Shown here: positions 6,979 through 14,111 of the stretch, in pieces
Layout: each line of letters starts with the position of its first letter
Position numbering within the stretch: the stretch's first letter is position 1
Origin: Spirochaetales bacterium
GTDB taxonomy: Bacteria > Spirochaetota > Spirochaetia > Sphaerochaetales > Sphaerochaetaceae
DNA: 15,812 nt
Reading direction: 5' to 3'
NCBI GenBank assembly: GCA_022784805.1
Contig: JALFYG010000017.1
Location: 1-15,812 of the forward strand
Notes under the pieces: generated by a model
What the model saw: the letters and a program-made list of their open reading frames with translations, nothing else
The model's database searches: none
Told to the model about the DNA's origin: nothing
Translations under genes and position numbers: made by a program

Positions 6979-7608
6979 TCAGTTATAAGTCAGGTTAGCT
7001 ACTATATATCCTCTATACTGAGCATCAATAAAAGTAGTATTCCCATCAGACCAAGTCGGGGCCTTGATAGTCATTTTTATCTCAGCAGGTGAAACATATC
7101 CACCAACTTCAGTCACACCCGATTTCTTAGAGAATATAGTGATTGTTCTTGCATCAAGAGAAATATCAGAAAGGATATCAGGCTGGATTGAACCGATTGT
7201 TTTACCGTTTTTATCTTTTACAGTAACCCAGTAATTCATATCTACACCACCTCCTGTCTCATCAAGCATACGATCCTGGGTATCGGTTATTAAGGAGTCA
7301 TCTTTAACAAACTTCAATGTTATGACTGCACCATCGTCATCTGCAAGCTCCCAATGAAAATAAACCGAACCTTCTATCGTGGTATCAAGAGTATAAACGC
7401 CATCAATTGTGCTACCAGTCAAGAGCGGGAAAATAAATTTGTTATTTGCAAGGGAACCATCAACTCCGTCGCTGGTAAAGTATATGTTATTAACTCCATT
7501 TACATCCAGTTTTAATTTAAAATTAACGGGAGAAGGAGCTGTAACAGAAGCAGCTAATGAAAAAACATAAGTTATAGCAGTCAATAAAAATATGAATAGT
7601 TTTCTCAT
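6979..7608 (-). CDS. Secreted array protein 14 (last in the array)
   Basis: A 209-residue protein with a signal peptide (MRKLFIFLL..., cleavage near 20-24). Box 1 is 'NNIYFTSDG' (40-48), box 2 'SVYFHWEL' (81-88) with 'AVITLKFV' after it, and box 3 is the weaker 'QYRGYIVANLTY' (197-208). A glycine-rich acidic segment (117-124) sits in the middle. It has no cysteine. The ATG overlaps the preceding stop (ATGA). Its GGAG ribosome site, eight bases upstream, is in the preceding gene's codons for V-E-T. It resembles its upstream neighbour in this junction more than in protein sequence. Confidence 0.75.
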   Translation of the reverse strand: MRKLFIFLLTAITYVFSLAASVTAPSPVNFKLKLDVNGVNNIYFTSDGVDGSLANNKFIFPLLTGSTIDGVYTLDTTIEGSVYFHWELADDDGAVITLKFVKDDSLITDTQDRMLDETGGGVDMNYWVTVKDKNGKTIGSIQPDILSDISLDARTITIFSKKSGVTEVGGYVSPAEIKMTIKAPTWSDGNTTFIDAQYRGYIVANLTYN

Positions 7609-8147
7609 GTTGTCGTCTCCACTTTTACTTTTATATTCCCTGAATACGAATTCGCTTTCAAATCTGAAGAACCATCGATTACAAGTTTCATTTCAAAGGA
7701 ATAGACTCTTGGATAACCTACAGATTCCAAAGAGGTTTCATCAACTAATGTAATTGCAGCAGTCGAAGAACTGGAAAGCCCTGAAATACCAGAGGATTCG
7801 TTTTTCCAAGCGACAGAATAAGCCATTGTACTATCCACCAGAGGTCCTGGAGGTGTAATTGTCATTTTTATTCTCTGTTGCACAAAGGAAATGAGGAAGA
7901 AGTATACACTATCTGTCTCCCAGTTCATTGTCTTTGCGTTATATTTGAAACCTAATCCTTTCTCATAAGGAATCACTGTACCAGTGGGGAAAATAGAACT
8001 GGTTTGTTCTTTTGTTGATACTCCAAAATACACCGTATTTGTAGTTGTTACACTCAATCGAATGGACTGCTCTACATTTCGAGGTTGCTCAGCAAAAGAA
8101 CAAGACAATATAAATATCATTAATATTATTATAAACAATCTCTTCAT
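7605..8147 (-). CDS. Secreted array protein 13
   Basis: A 180-residue protein. The start at 8147 is chosen over an in-frame ATG 11 codons upstream because it begins the signal peptide (MKRLFIIILM), forms an ATGA overlap with the preceding stop and has GGAG eight bases upstream (8156-8159). The signal peptide reads ...ILSCSFA-EQ. Cleavage after SFA (17-19) by signal peptidase I is likeliest, but ILS-C16 could also serve as a lipobox. Box 1 is 'VYFGVS' (39-44), box 2 'VYFFLIS' (81-87, lacking the usual tryptophan) followed by 'RIKMTITP', and box 3 'NSYSGNIKVKVETTT' (166-180). Confidence 0.75.
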   Translation of the reverse strand: MKRLFIIILMIFILSCSFAEQPRNVEQSIRLSVTTTNTVYFGVSTKEQTSSIFPTGTVIPYEKGLGFKYNAKTMNWETDSVYFFLISFVQQRIKMTITPPGPLVDSTMAYSVAWKNESSGISGLSSSSTAAITLVDETSLESVGYPRVYSFEMKLVIDGSSDLKANSYSGNIKVKVETTT

Positions 8148-8758
8148 GTTGATGTCTCCAGAATCAAAGTCATAGTACATAGGACATCATCTGTGAAATT
8201 AAAAGTATTTACAGTTGCCTCAATTTCAACAAGAGTGCTTCCATAATGCCTACCAATTTTTGTAAAAGAAACAAGAGTATCTTTAGTTTCAGCGGTTGCA
8301 TTTAACGTCTTAGATTCACCTTTAGTCTCATCAGTGAATTGATTGTATTTGCAGACAACTGATGCACCTGTAGATGGTGTCAGCTCCAAACTTAATGTAT
8401 GAGCACCTTCGACCACAACATGCCAATAGGCATACGTTGATGCAGTCAAAGTTACTGTTTCACTTGCACCCCAATCCTTCCAAGTCATCTGAAGATTATT
8501 TCCATCATATCCTTTGATATCACTTCCTTTGATAAAAGGAATCTGAGAAAAACCAATCTTGCAATATAAGTCATTTCTGTCTGTATCGGCCAAATTGAAA
8601 TAGATAAGAAAATCTCGCTCTTTTCCCCCGCTTCCATCAACTACACCAGCACCACTACCAGTATACTCCCAGTCATAACTGTTCAAGACAGTTCTTGCAG
8701 AAAAAAGATTAAATATAAGAATCGAGGCAACCATTATAAATAAAACTATTCTTTTCAT
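8144..8758 (-). CDS. Secreted array protein 12
   Basis: A 204-residue protein with a signal peptide cleaved near FSA (19-21). The aromatic strand is 'YAYWHVVV' (109-116), followed by 'HTLSLELTP', and sits later than in its neighbours because of an insert rich in Gly, Asp and Lys before it. The C-terminal strand 'VLCTMTLILETST' lacks the usual G-x-Y turn. Three cysteines (66, 136, 194) are unusual for this array. The start overlaps the preceding stop (ATGA); its GGAGG site is ten bases upstream, within the preceding gene. It is one of the more diverged members, and its membership rests on position, signal peptide and box 2. Confidence 0.72.
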   Translation of the reverse strand: MKRIVLFIMVASILIFNLFSARTVLNSYDWEYTGSGAGVVDGSGGKERDFLIYFNLADTDRNDLYCKIGFSQIPFIKGSDIKGYDGNNLQMTWKDWGASETVTLTASTYAYWHVVVEGAHTLSLELTPSTGASVVCKYNQFTDETKGESKTLNATAETKDTLVSFTKIGRHYGSTLVEIEATVNTFNFTDDVLCTMTLILETST

Positions 8759-9354
8759 ATGACTAGAACCTCCAGAGTAATTGTAGAAGTCAAAACAGTA
8801 CCATATGGAACCCCAGCTGCATCACCAGTAGTTACTTCTACTTTCCAAGAATTTTGATATATAGAGGATTTGCTGTAAGAAGTGTACGTATCAAGTTGGG
8901 TTAAGGTCTCTCCTATTGTTCCTTTTGATGTATCTGAACTATCCTTTATAGTTGCCGTATATGAAACAGATTTAGTTCCATTAATCAAGCTTCCGCTTTT
9001 TTTAACTGAAAAAGAATATCCCGTCCTACCTGATTCTATAGGCTTTTGTATCTGCCACCATATATAGAAGAATCCAGAACCAATAAGCTGGATATTTCCT
9101 CCCCCTGCATTCAAAGTAGGAGTGATTGTCAAAGGCATTTCACTGATATTTGTGATACCGGAAGTTGATTTTGGATCAGTGGAAGAGAAACCAAGGCCCA
9201 AAGTATTTCCATCACTTGAAAGTGTTACCGTTAAAGATGGTGCATCATTGGAGGCAGGATAACTAGTGTCATTATACGAGGTATATCCAACAGTACCAGC
9301 AAAAGCAGAAGAAATTACTAACAATAACGATAAAATCAATATAACCTTTTTCAT
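8755..9354 (-). CDS. Secreted array protein 11
   Basis: A 199-residue protein with a clear signal peptide (MKKVILILSLLLVISSAFA, cleavage after 19). Two in-frame ATGs compete. The one at 9360 overlaps the preceding stop but is only one base from the AGGAG site (9362-9366). The one at 9354 is seven bases from it and is preferred. Box 1 is 'LGLGFSS' (52-58). Box 2 'FFYIWWQI' (95-102) is among the clearest in the array, though a six-residue insert precedes the following strand 'YSFSVKK'. Box 3 is 'GVPYGTVLTSTITLEVLVI' (181-199). It has no cysteine and is rich in Ser and Thr. Confidence 0.76.
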   Translation of the reverse strand: MKKVILILSLLLVISSAFAGTVGYTSYNDTSYPASNDAPSLTVTLSSDGNTLGLGFSSTDPKSTSGITNISEMPLTITPTLNAGGGNIQLIGSGFFYIWWQIQKPIESGRTGYSFSVKKSGSLINGTKSVSYTATIKDSSDTSKGTIGETLTQLDTYTSYSKSSIYQNSWKVEVTTGDAAGVPYGTVLTSTITLEVLVI

Positions 9355-9356
9355 CT

Positions 9357-9917
9357 TCATGCTCCTGATGTAATTGACATGGTAATGGTAGTTTCATAAG
9401 TTCCGACATGGGCGCTGTTAAGATATTCTTCTGTTGCAAATTCCAACAACAATCTATAGTCATCCATTACTCCATTACTTGGATTAAATGTATAGAAAAT
9501 AGAACCAGAGGTTTTATTATTTATCTTTAGGTTGATAGTCTTTGAAGAATCAGCAGTATTCGTCAAAGAGCTCCACGTCAGGCTCACTTTAAAAGCATCT
9601 AATGACGCAACACGAAAAAATGCGTAAATGGAACCAGTAGCTTTAGCATTACTCCCAATATAAGACTCTGTCAAAGTTAACTTATAAGTATTGTCTATTG
9701 GAGTAATTGTTTCTCCTGTCACAGTTTGCTTGTTTAAGGTGTAACCTATTGCAAGACTATTTTTTACATCGGTGGAACCTTGTTTAAAAATAGTTGTCAA
9801 ATCTGAAGATAGTGTCAAAGATGTGTTTCCCGATATATCATTGCCGGAGTATGGAGATGCATAAAGAAAAAGTACTGATATAAAAACTACAATGAAAAGA
9901 GCAAGCGTTTTTCTCAT
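9357..9917 (-). CDS. Secreted array protein 10
   Basis: A 186-residue protein with a signal peptide ending LYA-S (18-21). Box 1 is 'SLAIGYT' (54-60), box 2 'SIYAFFRV' (96-103) followed by 'AFKVSLTW', and box 3 'HVGTYETTITMSITSGA' (170-186) with the full G-x-Y turn. It has no cysteine. The start overlaps the preceding stop (ATGA). The ribosome site AGGTGG, seven bases upstream, lies in the preceding gene's codons for K-V-V. Its own last codons (S-G-A) carry the AGGAG site of the next gene. Confidence 0.76.
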   Translation of the reverse strand: MRKTLALFIVVFISVLFLYASPYSGNDISGNTSLTLSSDLTTIFKQGSTDVKNSLAIGYTLNKQTVTGETITPIDNTYKLTLTESYIGSNAKATGSIYAFFRVASLDAFKVSLTWSSLTNTADSSKTINLKINNKTSGSIFYTFNPSNGVMDDYRLLLEFATEEYLNSAHVGTYETTITMSITSGA

Positions 9918-10447
9918 ATCACTACCACCTTTAAAGTTAGTGATGCAGTAAAACTTGAAGAAGAATATTTCACATCTTCCATTGAGATAAATGCAGAATA
10001 ATTTGCAACTCCAAAGTCAATTCCATCAGCGCTGTTAATAGTTGCGACGGTGTTTGAACCTGAGGTTAAAATCTTTCTAGTACCATCTTTACCCTGAATA
10101 AACTTCATGGTGCAGTTGCCATCACTCAGACCTTCAGCAACATCATCAAGAACCAAACGGATATTTAGACGTGAAGCAACTTTCCAATAAATAGAAAACT
10201 TTACTTTTCCAATGTAACTATAGCCAGTAGTAGAAATGTCATGACTATCATAAGAAAAGCTTAAAGTTGAACCAGAAATATCTAATGAACCTGCATCATC
10301 AGAAGAAAAGCCAAACAAATACTTATCTGATGGAATTGTCAGATTAAGAGGCGTAGAAGTCCCTACCTTTATTACAGCACTTAATAATGCTGGAACAAAG
10401 AACAAAACTACGAAAATAAGAATTGTTGCCTTCAATTTTTTCATCAT
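9914..10447 (-). CDS. Secreted array protein 9
   Basis: A 177-residue protein with a signal peptide ending near LLSA (21-24). A GTG at 10453 and ATGs at 10447 and 10444 are all in frame. The ATG at 10447 is preferred because AGGG (10455-10458), which overlaps the preceding TAG stop, is seven bases upstream. Box 1 'YLFGFSSD' (43-50) closely resembles 'YSFGFSSN' of array protein 4, and box 2 'FSIYWKV' (84-90) is followed by 'LNIRLVL'. The last strand 'FTASLTLKVVVI' lacks the G-x-Y turn but has 'YSSSS' in its place. One cysteine (112). Confidence 0.75.
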   Translation of the reverse strand: MMKKLKATILIFVVLFFVPALLSAVIKVGTSTPLNLTIPSDKYLFGFSSDDAGSLDISGSTLSFSYDSHDISTTGYSYIGKVKFSIYWKVASRLNIRLVLDDVAEGLSDGNCTMKFIQGKDGTRKILTSGSNTVATINSADGIDFGVANYSAFISMEDVKYSSSSFTASLTLKVVVI

Positions 10448-10456
10448 TCTCACACC

Positions 10457-11059
10457 CTAAATATTGGTTACTGTCAGCGTAAGTTTGCATCCATATTGAC
10501 CATATGCTTTTGTTTTTATCTGCTCCAAAAGACTCAGATTTAATTCGCAAATACCCTGTGTATAAATCTGAGTTTTTGTTGAATCTTTAATAGATATTTC
10601 AATTTTATCTGTTGCATATTTACTTCCGGTAATTGTACTGGTTATATCTGCAGATTGTCCCATCCAAGTAATTTCATTAGACTTTGCTACATTAATTTTA
10701 TAGTCTATCTTCTGATAATCAGCAGCTGTGGATATGTCTTTCCCTTTCAGAATTAATGGTCCATCTGCAGTTAAGGATAATTTCAAGTTTGTTTCACCTG
10801 TCATTATTTTCCAGTAGAACCAAATCTTCATGTTCCCGTTATAATCGAACTCACTTCCTGTTCGAGTCAATGCAACGCTATGAGAAGTGTTAGTGGTGGA
10901 AGCTGTTGCACTTTTAGCATCATTTACACTGTTGACAAAGCCTATTGCCACGCTATCGATTGCAACGGAAAGAGACACATTTCCCGTGGTACTTTCTGAA
11001 GCAAAAGCCAATCCTAAAGATAAAATGAAAACAAGTGAGAATAAAATATATTTCTTCAT
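10457..11059 (-). CDS. Secreted array protein 8
   Basis: A 200-residue protein with a textbook signal peptide (cleavage after AFA, 18-20). Box 1 'VAIGFVNSVNDAKSATAS' (37-54) aligns without gaps to the same region of array proteins 6 and 7, so the three form a subfamily. Box 2 'IWFYWKI' (79-85) is followed by 'NLKLSLTADGPL', and box 3 'YGQYGCKLTLTVTNI' (186-200) has the same Y-G-x-Y turn as proteins 6 and 7. Two late cysteines (171, 191) could pair. The ribosome site is the strongest of the array, AGGAGG, fused to the preceding stop codon (TGAGGAGG). Confidence 0.78.
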   Translation of the reverse strand: MKKYILFSLVFILSLGLAFASESTTGNVSLSVAIDSVAIGFVNSVNDAKSATASTTNTSHSVALTRTGSEFDYNGNMKIWFYWKIMTGETNLKLSLTADGPLILKGKDISTAADYQKIDYKINVAKSNEITWMGQSADITSTITGSKYATDKIEISIKDSTKTQIYTQGICELNLSLLEQIKTKAYGQYGCKLTLTVTNI

Positions 11060-11068
11060 TCTTCCTCC

Positions 11069-11686
11069 TCAGGAATTGCTAGTAAGAGTTAGCTTTAATT
11101 CTGCTTGATAATTGCCATATTTCTTATCTGAAATATCAGTAGATGGAATCGTAACAACAACCCTTGCAATACCTTTGACCATGGTCAACTCTGCGCTTGA
11201 TCCTCTAAGAACAGTTTCAATAACCTTTGATGCAGCACTACTGGAGTTCAACTCAATACCAACTTCTAGATTAGTTTTATTACTCCCATCCCAGCTACAT
11301 CCAGTGTCGCAGATAACCTTTAAATTAAAATGCATTGTATCATTAGGATCTTCTGAATAATTTGTCCCATCATACAATGTAAAAGGCCTTACTATATCCA
11401 CCTTCAATGAAATGCTTGATGCATCATATATTCCTCTATAGTAAAGATATATGTTTCCATTATCTTCAGAAGATAAGTTAAATGATTCATCAAGAGAAGG
11501 CTTCTTCATATTGAAAGAGCTCTGACTCGATCCTGATACAGCGTTGGAGATAGAGTCAGAAAACCCTATCTCCACACTGTTATCAGGAATGGGGAGTAGT
11601 ACAGAAGCCTCAACTGATTTATTTAATGCAAAAGCACAGTTAAGGATAGATACAAATAACAGAATCCAAACTATTCGTTTTATCAT
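11069..11686 (-). CDS. Secreted array protein 7 (close paralogue of protein 6)
   Basis: A 205-residue protein with a signal peptide ending AFA (18-20). It is the nearest relative of array protein 6. Matching segments in the same order are PDNSVEIGFSDSISNAVSG (34-52), 'IYLYYRG' (79-85), an 'RPF' turn (100-102), 'WDGSN' (132-136), 'KGIARVVVTIPSTDIS' (171-186) and 'KKYGNYQAELKLTLT' (188-202). Here an extra C-D-T-G-C pair (126, 130) precedes WDGSN. The start overlaps the preceding stop (ATGA), and no ribosome site is visible in the 25 bases upstream. Translation therefore probably depends on ribosomes finishing protein 6. Confidence 0.8.
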   Translation of the reverse strand: MIKRIVWILLFVSILNCAFALNKSVEASVLLPIPDNSVEIGFSDSISNAVSGSSQSSFNMKKPSLDESFNLSSEDNGNIYLYYRGIYDASSISLKVDIVRPFTLYDGTNYSEDPNDTMHFNLKVICDTGCSWDGSNKTNLEVGIELNSSSAASKVIETVLRGSSAELTMVKGIARVVVTIPSTDISDKKYGNYQAELKLTLTSNS

Positions 11687-12303
11687 GTTGTTGTCAGCGT
11701 TAATGTCATTTCAGTTCTATAGTTACCGTACCTTAAAGTACTTATATCTGTTTTTGGGATTGAAATTTTAATCTGTGCAATACCCTTCGCAACAAAATTT
11801 GTTACACCCGATTTACGTAATTGTGTTTCTAATTGTTGTGGAGTATCAGTAGAAGAAGCAATTGTTATCCCTGTCGTAATATTCGATGCATTTGATCCAT
11901 CCCACAGTGATTGTGATCCGCCGTTATCAGATGATGGATCTTTGACGATTGCACTATACCCAATAAAATAATCTTGATAAGCAGAGTCATCCCAGTATTG
12001 GAAAGGACGATTTATGGTAAGTGTTAGACTATAATTTGAAGAAGAATTAACAACTCCCTTATAGAAGATAAAAACTTTACCAGAATAATCTGTCGCTGCA
12101 AGCTCTAAATCATCGGTTAATGCAAATTTTCCTAGATTAATACTTGAAGTAGAAACACCTGCAGTAGCATTTGCAACACTGTCAGCAAAACCAATTTTCA
12201 CAGTATTATCAGGAGCAGATAAATAAATATATGCTCCTTTGGAAGTGGCATAAACACCAAACGCTATTATCAAAATAGTAAAAATACAAATGAATTTTTT
12301 CAT
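11683..12303 (-). CDS. Secreted array protein 6 (close paralogue of protein 7)
   Basis: A 206-residue protein with a signal peptide ending VYA (17-19). Landmarks shared with protein 7 are PDNTVKIGFADSVANATAG (31-49), 'VFIFYKG' (77-83), 'NRPF' (98-101), 'WDGSN' (134-138), 'KGIAQIKISIPKTDIS' (173-188) and 'LRYGNYRTEMTLTLTT' (190-205). Apart from Cys6 in the signal peptide it has no cysteine. The ATG has GAGGA seven bases upstream in the largest gap of the array (15 bases). The pair with protein 7 looks like a relatively recent gene duplication that included the junction. Confidence 0.8.
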   Translation of the reverse strand: MKKFICIFTILIIAFGVYATSKGAYIYLSAPDNTVKIGFADSVANATAGVSTSSINLGKFALTDDLELAATDYSGKVFIFYKGVVNSSSNYSLTLTINRPFQYWDDSAYQDYFIGYSAIVKDPSSDNGGSQSLWDGSNASNITTGITIASSTDTPQQLETQLRKSGVTNFVAKGIAQIKISIPKTDISTLRYGNYRTEMTLTLTTT

Positions 12304-12318
12304 ATTTTCGTCCTCTTA

Positions 12319-12942
12319 TTACGAATTAGTTTTAATTAATGCTGTTAAAGTTGCAGCATAGGAACCATTATTTTTCCCCCAGACATTATCAGTTTCTACT
12401 TCAACCATCTGAGAAGAAGTTTCTCCGTATTTTTCTGCATTTTTTATATGCACGATTGCAGTTCCGTTTGAAACAGTTCCATTATCTGTTACACTAAGCG
12501 TTTGAGTTCCACTCGTTACACTCCAGCCTATTTTATCATCAGTAGTTGGAGTTGCTATGTTTCTAACCATCGGAGCTTCTATTTTCAAAGAAACCGCAAC
12601 AGGTACTGCGGAAACAATATTCCAATTTAGATATAAACCATTGCTGGTATCATCAGTTGACTTTGCGTATACCTTAGGACTTGTTGAAGTTCCCTCGTTG
12701 CCATTTAAACTTGGAACTAGTTCATTTGGAGTCAGCATTGTCAAATCATAGTTTGATATAGCAGATGCACCATACCCTTTAGAAAACCATACCTTTCCAT
12801 AGTTTCCACTTAAAGTAAGTGAAATCGTTGTACTTGATGCAGTTTTATCTGAATCTGTAATTGCAATTTGAGAGATGGTAACATCCGCAAACGCCGTCAT
12901 GATTACTCCCATGGCAAGAAGAACTGCGATAAATCTTTTCAT
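12319..12942 (-). CDS. Secreted array protein 5
   Basis: A 207-residue protein with a signal peptide ending AFA (17-19). Box 1 is altered to 'KVWFSKGY' (50-57). Box 2 'LYLNWNIV' (103-110) is followed by 'VPVAVSLKIEAPM', like the 'S-L-x-I' strand of its neighbours. Box 3 'NNGSYAATLTALIKT' (191-205) keeps the G-x-Y turn. It has no cysteine. The ribosome site GGAGAG lies in the last two codons and stop region of the preceding gene, about eight bases upstream. The 50 residues between boxes 1 and 2 are rich in Ser, Thr, Asn and Pro and look like long loops. Confidence 0.75.
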   Translation of the reverse strand: MKRFIAVLLAMGVIMTAFADVTISQIAITDSDKTASSTTISLTLSGNYGKVWFSKGYGASAISNYDLTMLTPNELVPSLNGNEGTSTSPKVYAKSTDDTSNGLYLNWNIVSAVPVAVSLKIEAPMVRNIATPTTDDKIGWSVTSGTQTLSVTDNGTVSNGTAIVHIKNAEKYGETSSQMVEVETDNVWGKNNGSYAATLTALIKTNS

Positions 12943-12947
12943 AATTC

Positions 12948-13541
12948 CTACTCTCCTATAAAAAGATTCAATTTAACTGTACCTGAATAGTCGCCAGGTA
13001 CGACATCCTCGATTCCCTTTGCAAATATATCTAAGGGGATGGAATCACAATCTCCATAGACAGTGGTGTCTGTCCTTTCATAGACGACACCTTCTTCAAA
13101 GACGGTTTCAGAAGTTATAGTCTTCTCACTTCCGTCTTTGCTAATATAACTGATAGAAACAGGGAACTCCCCTACTCCTCCACTTATAACTGGTTCAATT
13201 CTCTTTAATGATGAGATAGATATCTTCATCACAAATGGTTTGGAAGAAAGAACCTTCCACCAGATGTAGACCTTCTGATCTCCAAGAGTCACTTCTTTTT
13301 TATCTTCCGAAACAGAGAGCTCCACTCCTCTTGAAGTGATATCCTCCACTTCATCATCAAGGCTCTTTATTTCATTGGATGAGAAACCAAAGGAATAACG
13401 AGCATTGATTTCATCCTCGAGGTCCAGTGCAACCTGGACACTGTTATCGGAAATTTTTTGGGAATAGAGCATCATGTCCTTCGAAAGGAAGGATAAAGAG
13501 AGGAAACATATAATCATCATCCATCTCTTATAGATATTCAT
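12948..13541 (-). CDS. Secreted array protein 4
   Basis: A 197-residue protein. The signal region is atypical: MNIYKRWMMIICFLSLSFLS, then K-D before a further hydrophobic stretch MMLYS, so the cleavage point is unclear (about 20-28). Box 1 'YSFGFSS' (49-55), box 2 'VYIWWKV' (91-97) followed by 'KPFVMKISI', and box 3 'VPGDYSGTVKLNLFIGE' (181-197) are the clearest of the array and define the shared layout. The mature protein is acidic. One cysteine (165). The ATG follows the preceding stop by two bases, with GGAGG about ten bases upstream inside the preceding gene. Confidence 0.77.
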   Translation of the reverse strand: MNIYKRWMMIICFLSLSFLSKDMMLYSQKISDNSVQVALDLEDEINARYSFGFSSNEIKSLDDEVEDITSRGVELSVSEDKKEVTLGDQKVYIWWKVLSSKPFVMKISISSLKRIEPVISGGVGEFPVSISYISKDGSEKTITSETVFEEGVVYERTDTTVYGDCDSIPLDIFAKGIEDVVPGDYSGTVKLNLFIGE

Positions 13542-13543
13542 CT

Positions 13544-14110
13544 CTAAATTGCCTCCAAAGATATATTTACAATAGCCTCATATTCTCCAGCCCAAGCATC
13601 TCTGCCAACAGACCATTCAAAGAGAAGAGAAGCAAACTCAACACCATTTCTTGGTCCTTGAGGAAGGACATTCATTTCCAATATTCCTTGTCCGACCTCT
13701 CTTACTGTTATACCGTCTACGTTATATTCCTGACTGTTAAAGATAACATTCATCGGAATAGATTGATTTCCCATTCTTGCAACCCAGCCATCTCCGGCGT
13801 CAACACGGATTATTGCTGAGTATTCTTCACTTTGGTTGCCGTAATAAAGAAGAGAGAGTTCAAGGGAATCGACTCCGCTTTCAAGGAATGAAAGCGAGTA
13901 TATTCCATTGTTTTCTATCAACGTATCTGTTCCTGTTTCAAGCTCCAACTGAAATACCAAGTGATCCATTCTCATGACATCAGATGGAAAGGAAATGGCA
14001 TAGTCTTCTGGAATACGAGTCCTAATGACCATAGGCTTCTCCATATTCTCAGCAAATAAAAGAGGAACCATAAAGACTAAAAGCAATATAAACAAAATCT
14101 TTCTTTTCAT
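13544..14110 (-). CDS. Secreted array protein 3
   Basis: A 188-residue protein. An in-frame ATG 22 codons upstream lies within the preceding gene and would hide the signal peptide. The ATG at 14110, seven bases after GGAG (14118-14121) and one base past the preceding stop, is preferred. The signal peptide ends LFA-E (18-21). The aromatic strand is the least typical of the set, 'LELSLLYYG' (83-91), and lacks tryptophan. 'YAISFPSD' (37-44) stands where box 1 is expected. Box 3 'WAGEYEAIVNISLEAI' (173-188) is typical. It has no cysteine. It may represent a separate subtype next to the double-size protein. Confidence 0.73.
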   Translation of the reverse strand: MKRKILFILLLVFMVPLLFAENMEKPMVIRTRIPEDYAISFPSDVMRMDHLVFQLELETGTDTLIENNGIYSLSFLESGVDSLELSLLYYGNQSEEYSAIIRVDAGDGWVARMGNQSIPMNVIFNSQEYNVDGITVREVGQGILEMNVLPQGPRNGVEFASLLFEWSVGRDAWAGEYEAIVNISLEAI

Positions 14111-14111
14111 T

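Noticed and set aside
7605..8147. Array protein 13 as a lipoprotein
   Set aside because: ILS-C fits a lipobox, but SFA-E just after it fits signal peptidase I, and the equivalent cysteine in array protein 7 lacks a lipobox, so I did not call it.
8148..8180. N-terminal extension of array protein 13 to 8180
   Set aside because: The added residues MYYDFDSGDIN precede a complete signal peptide, and the ATGA overlap start has a well-spaced ribosome site.
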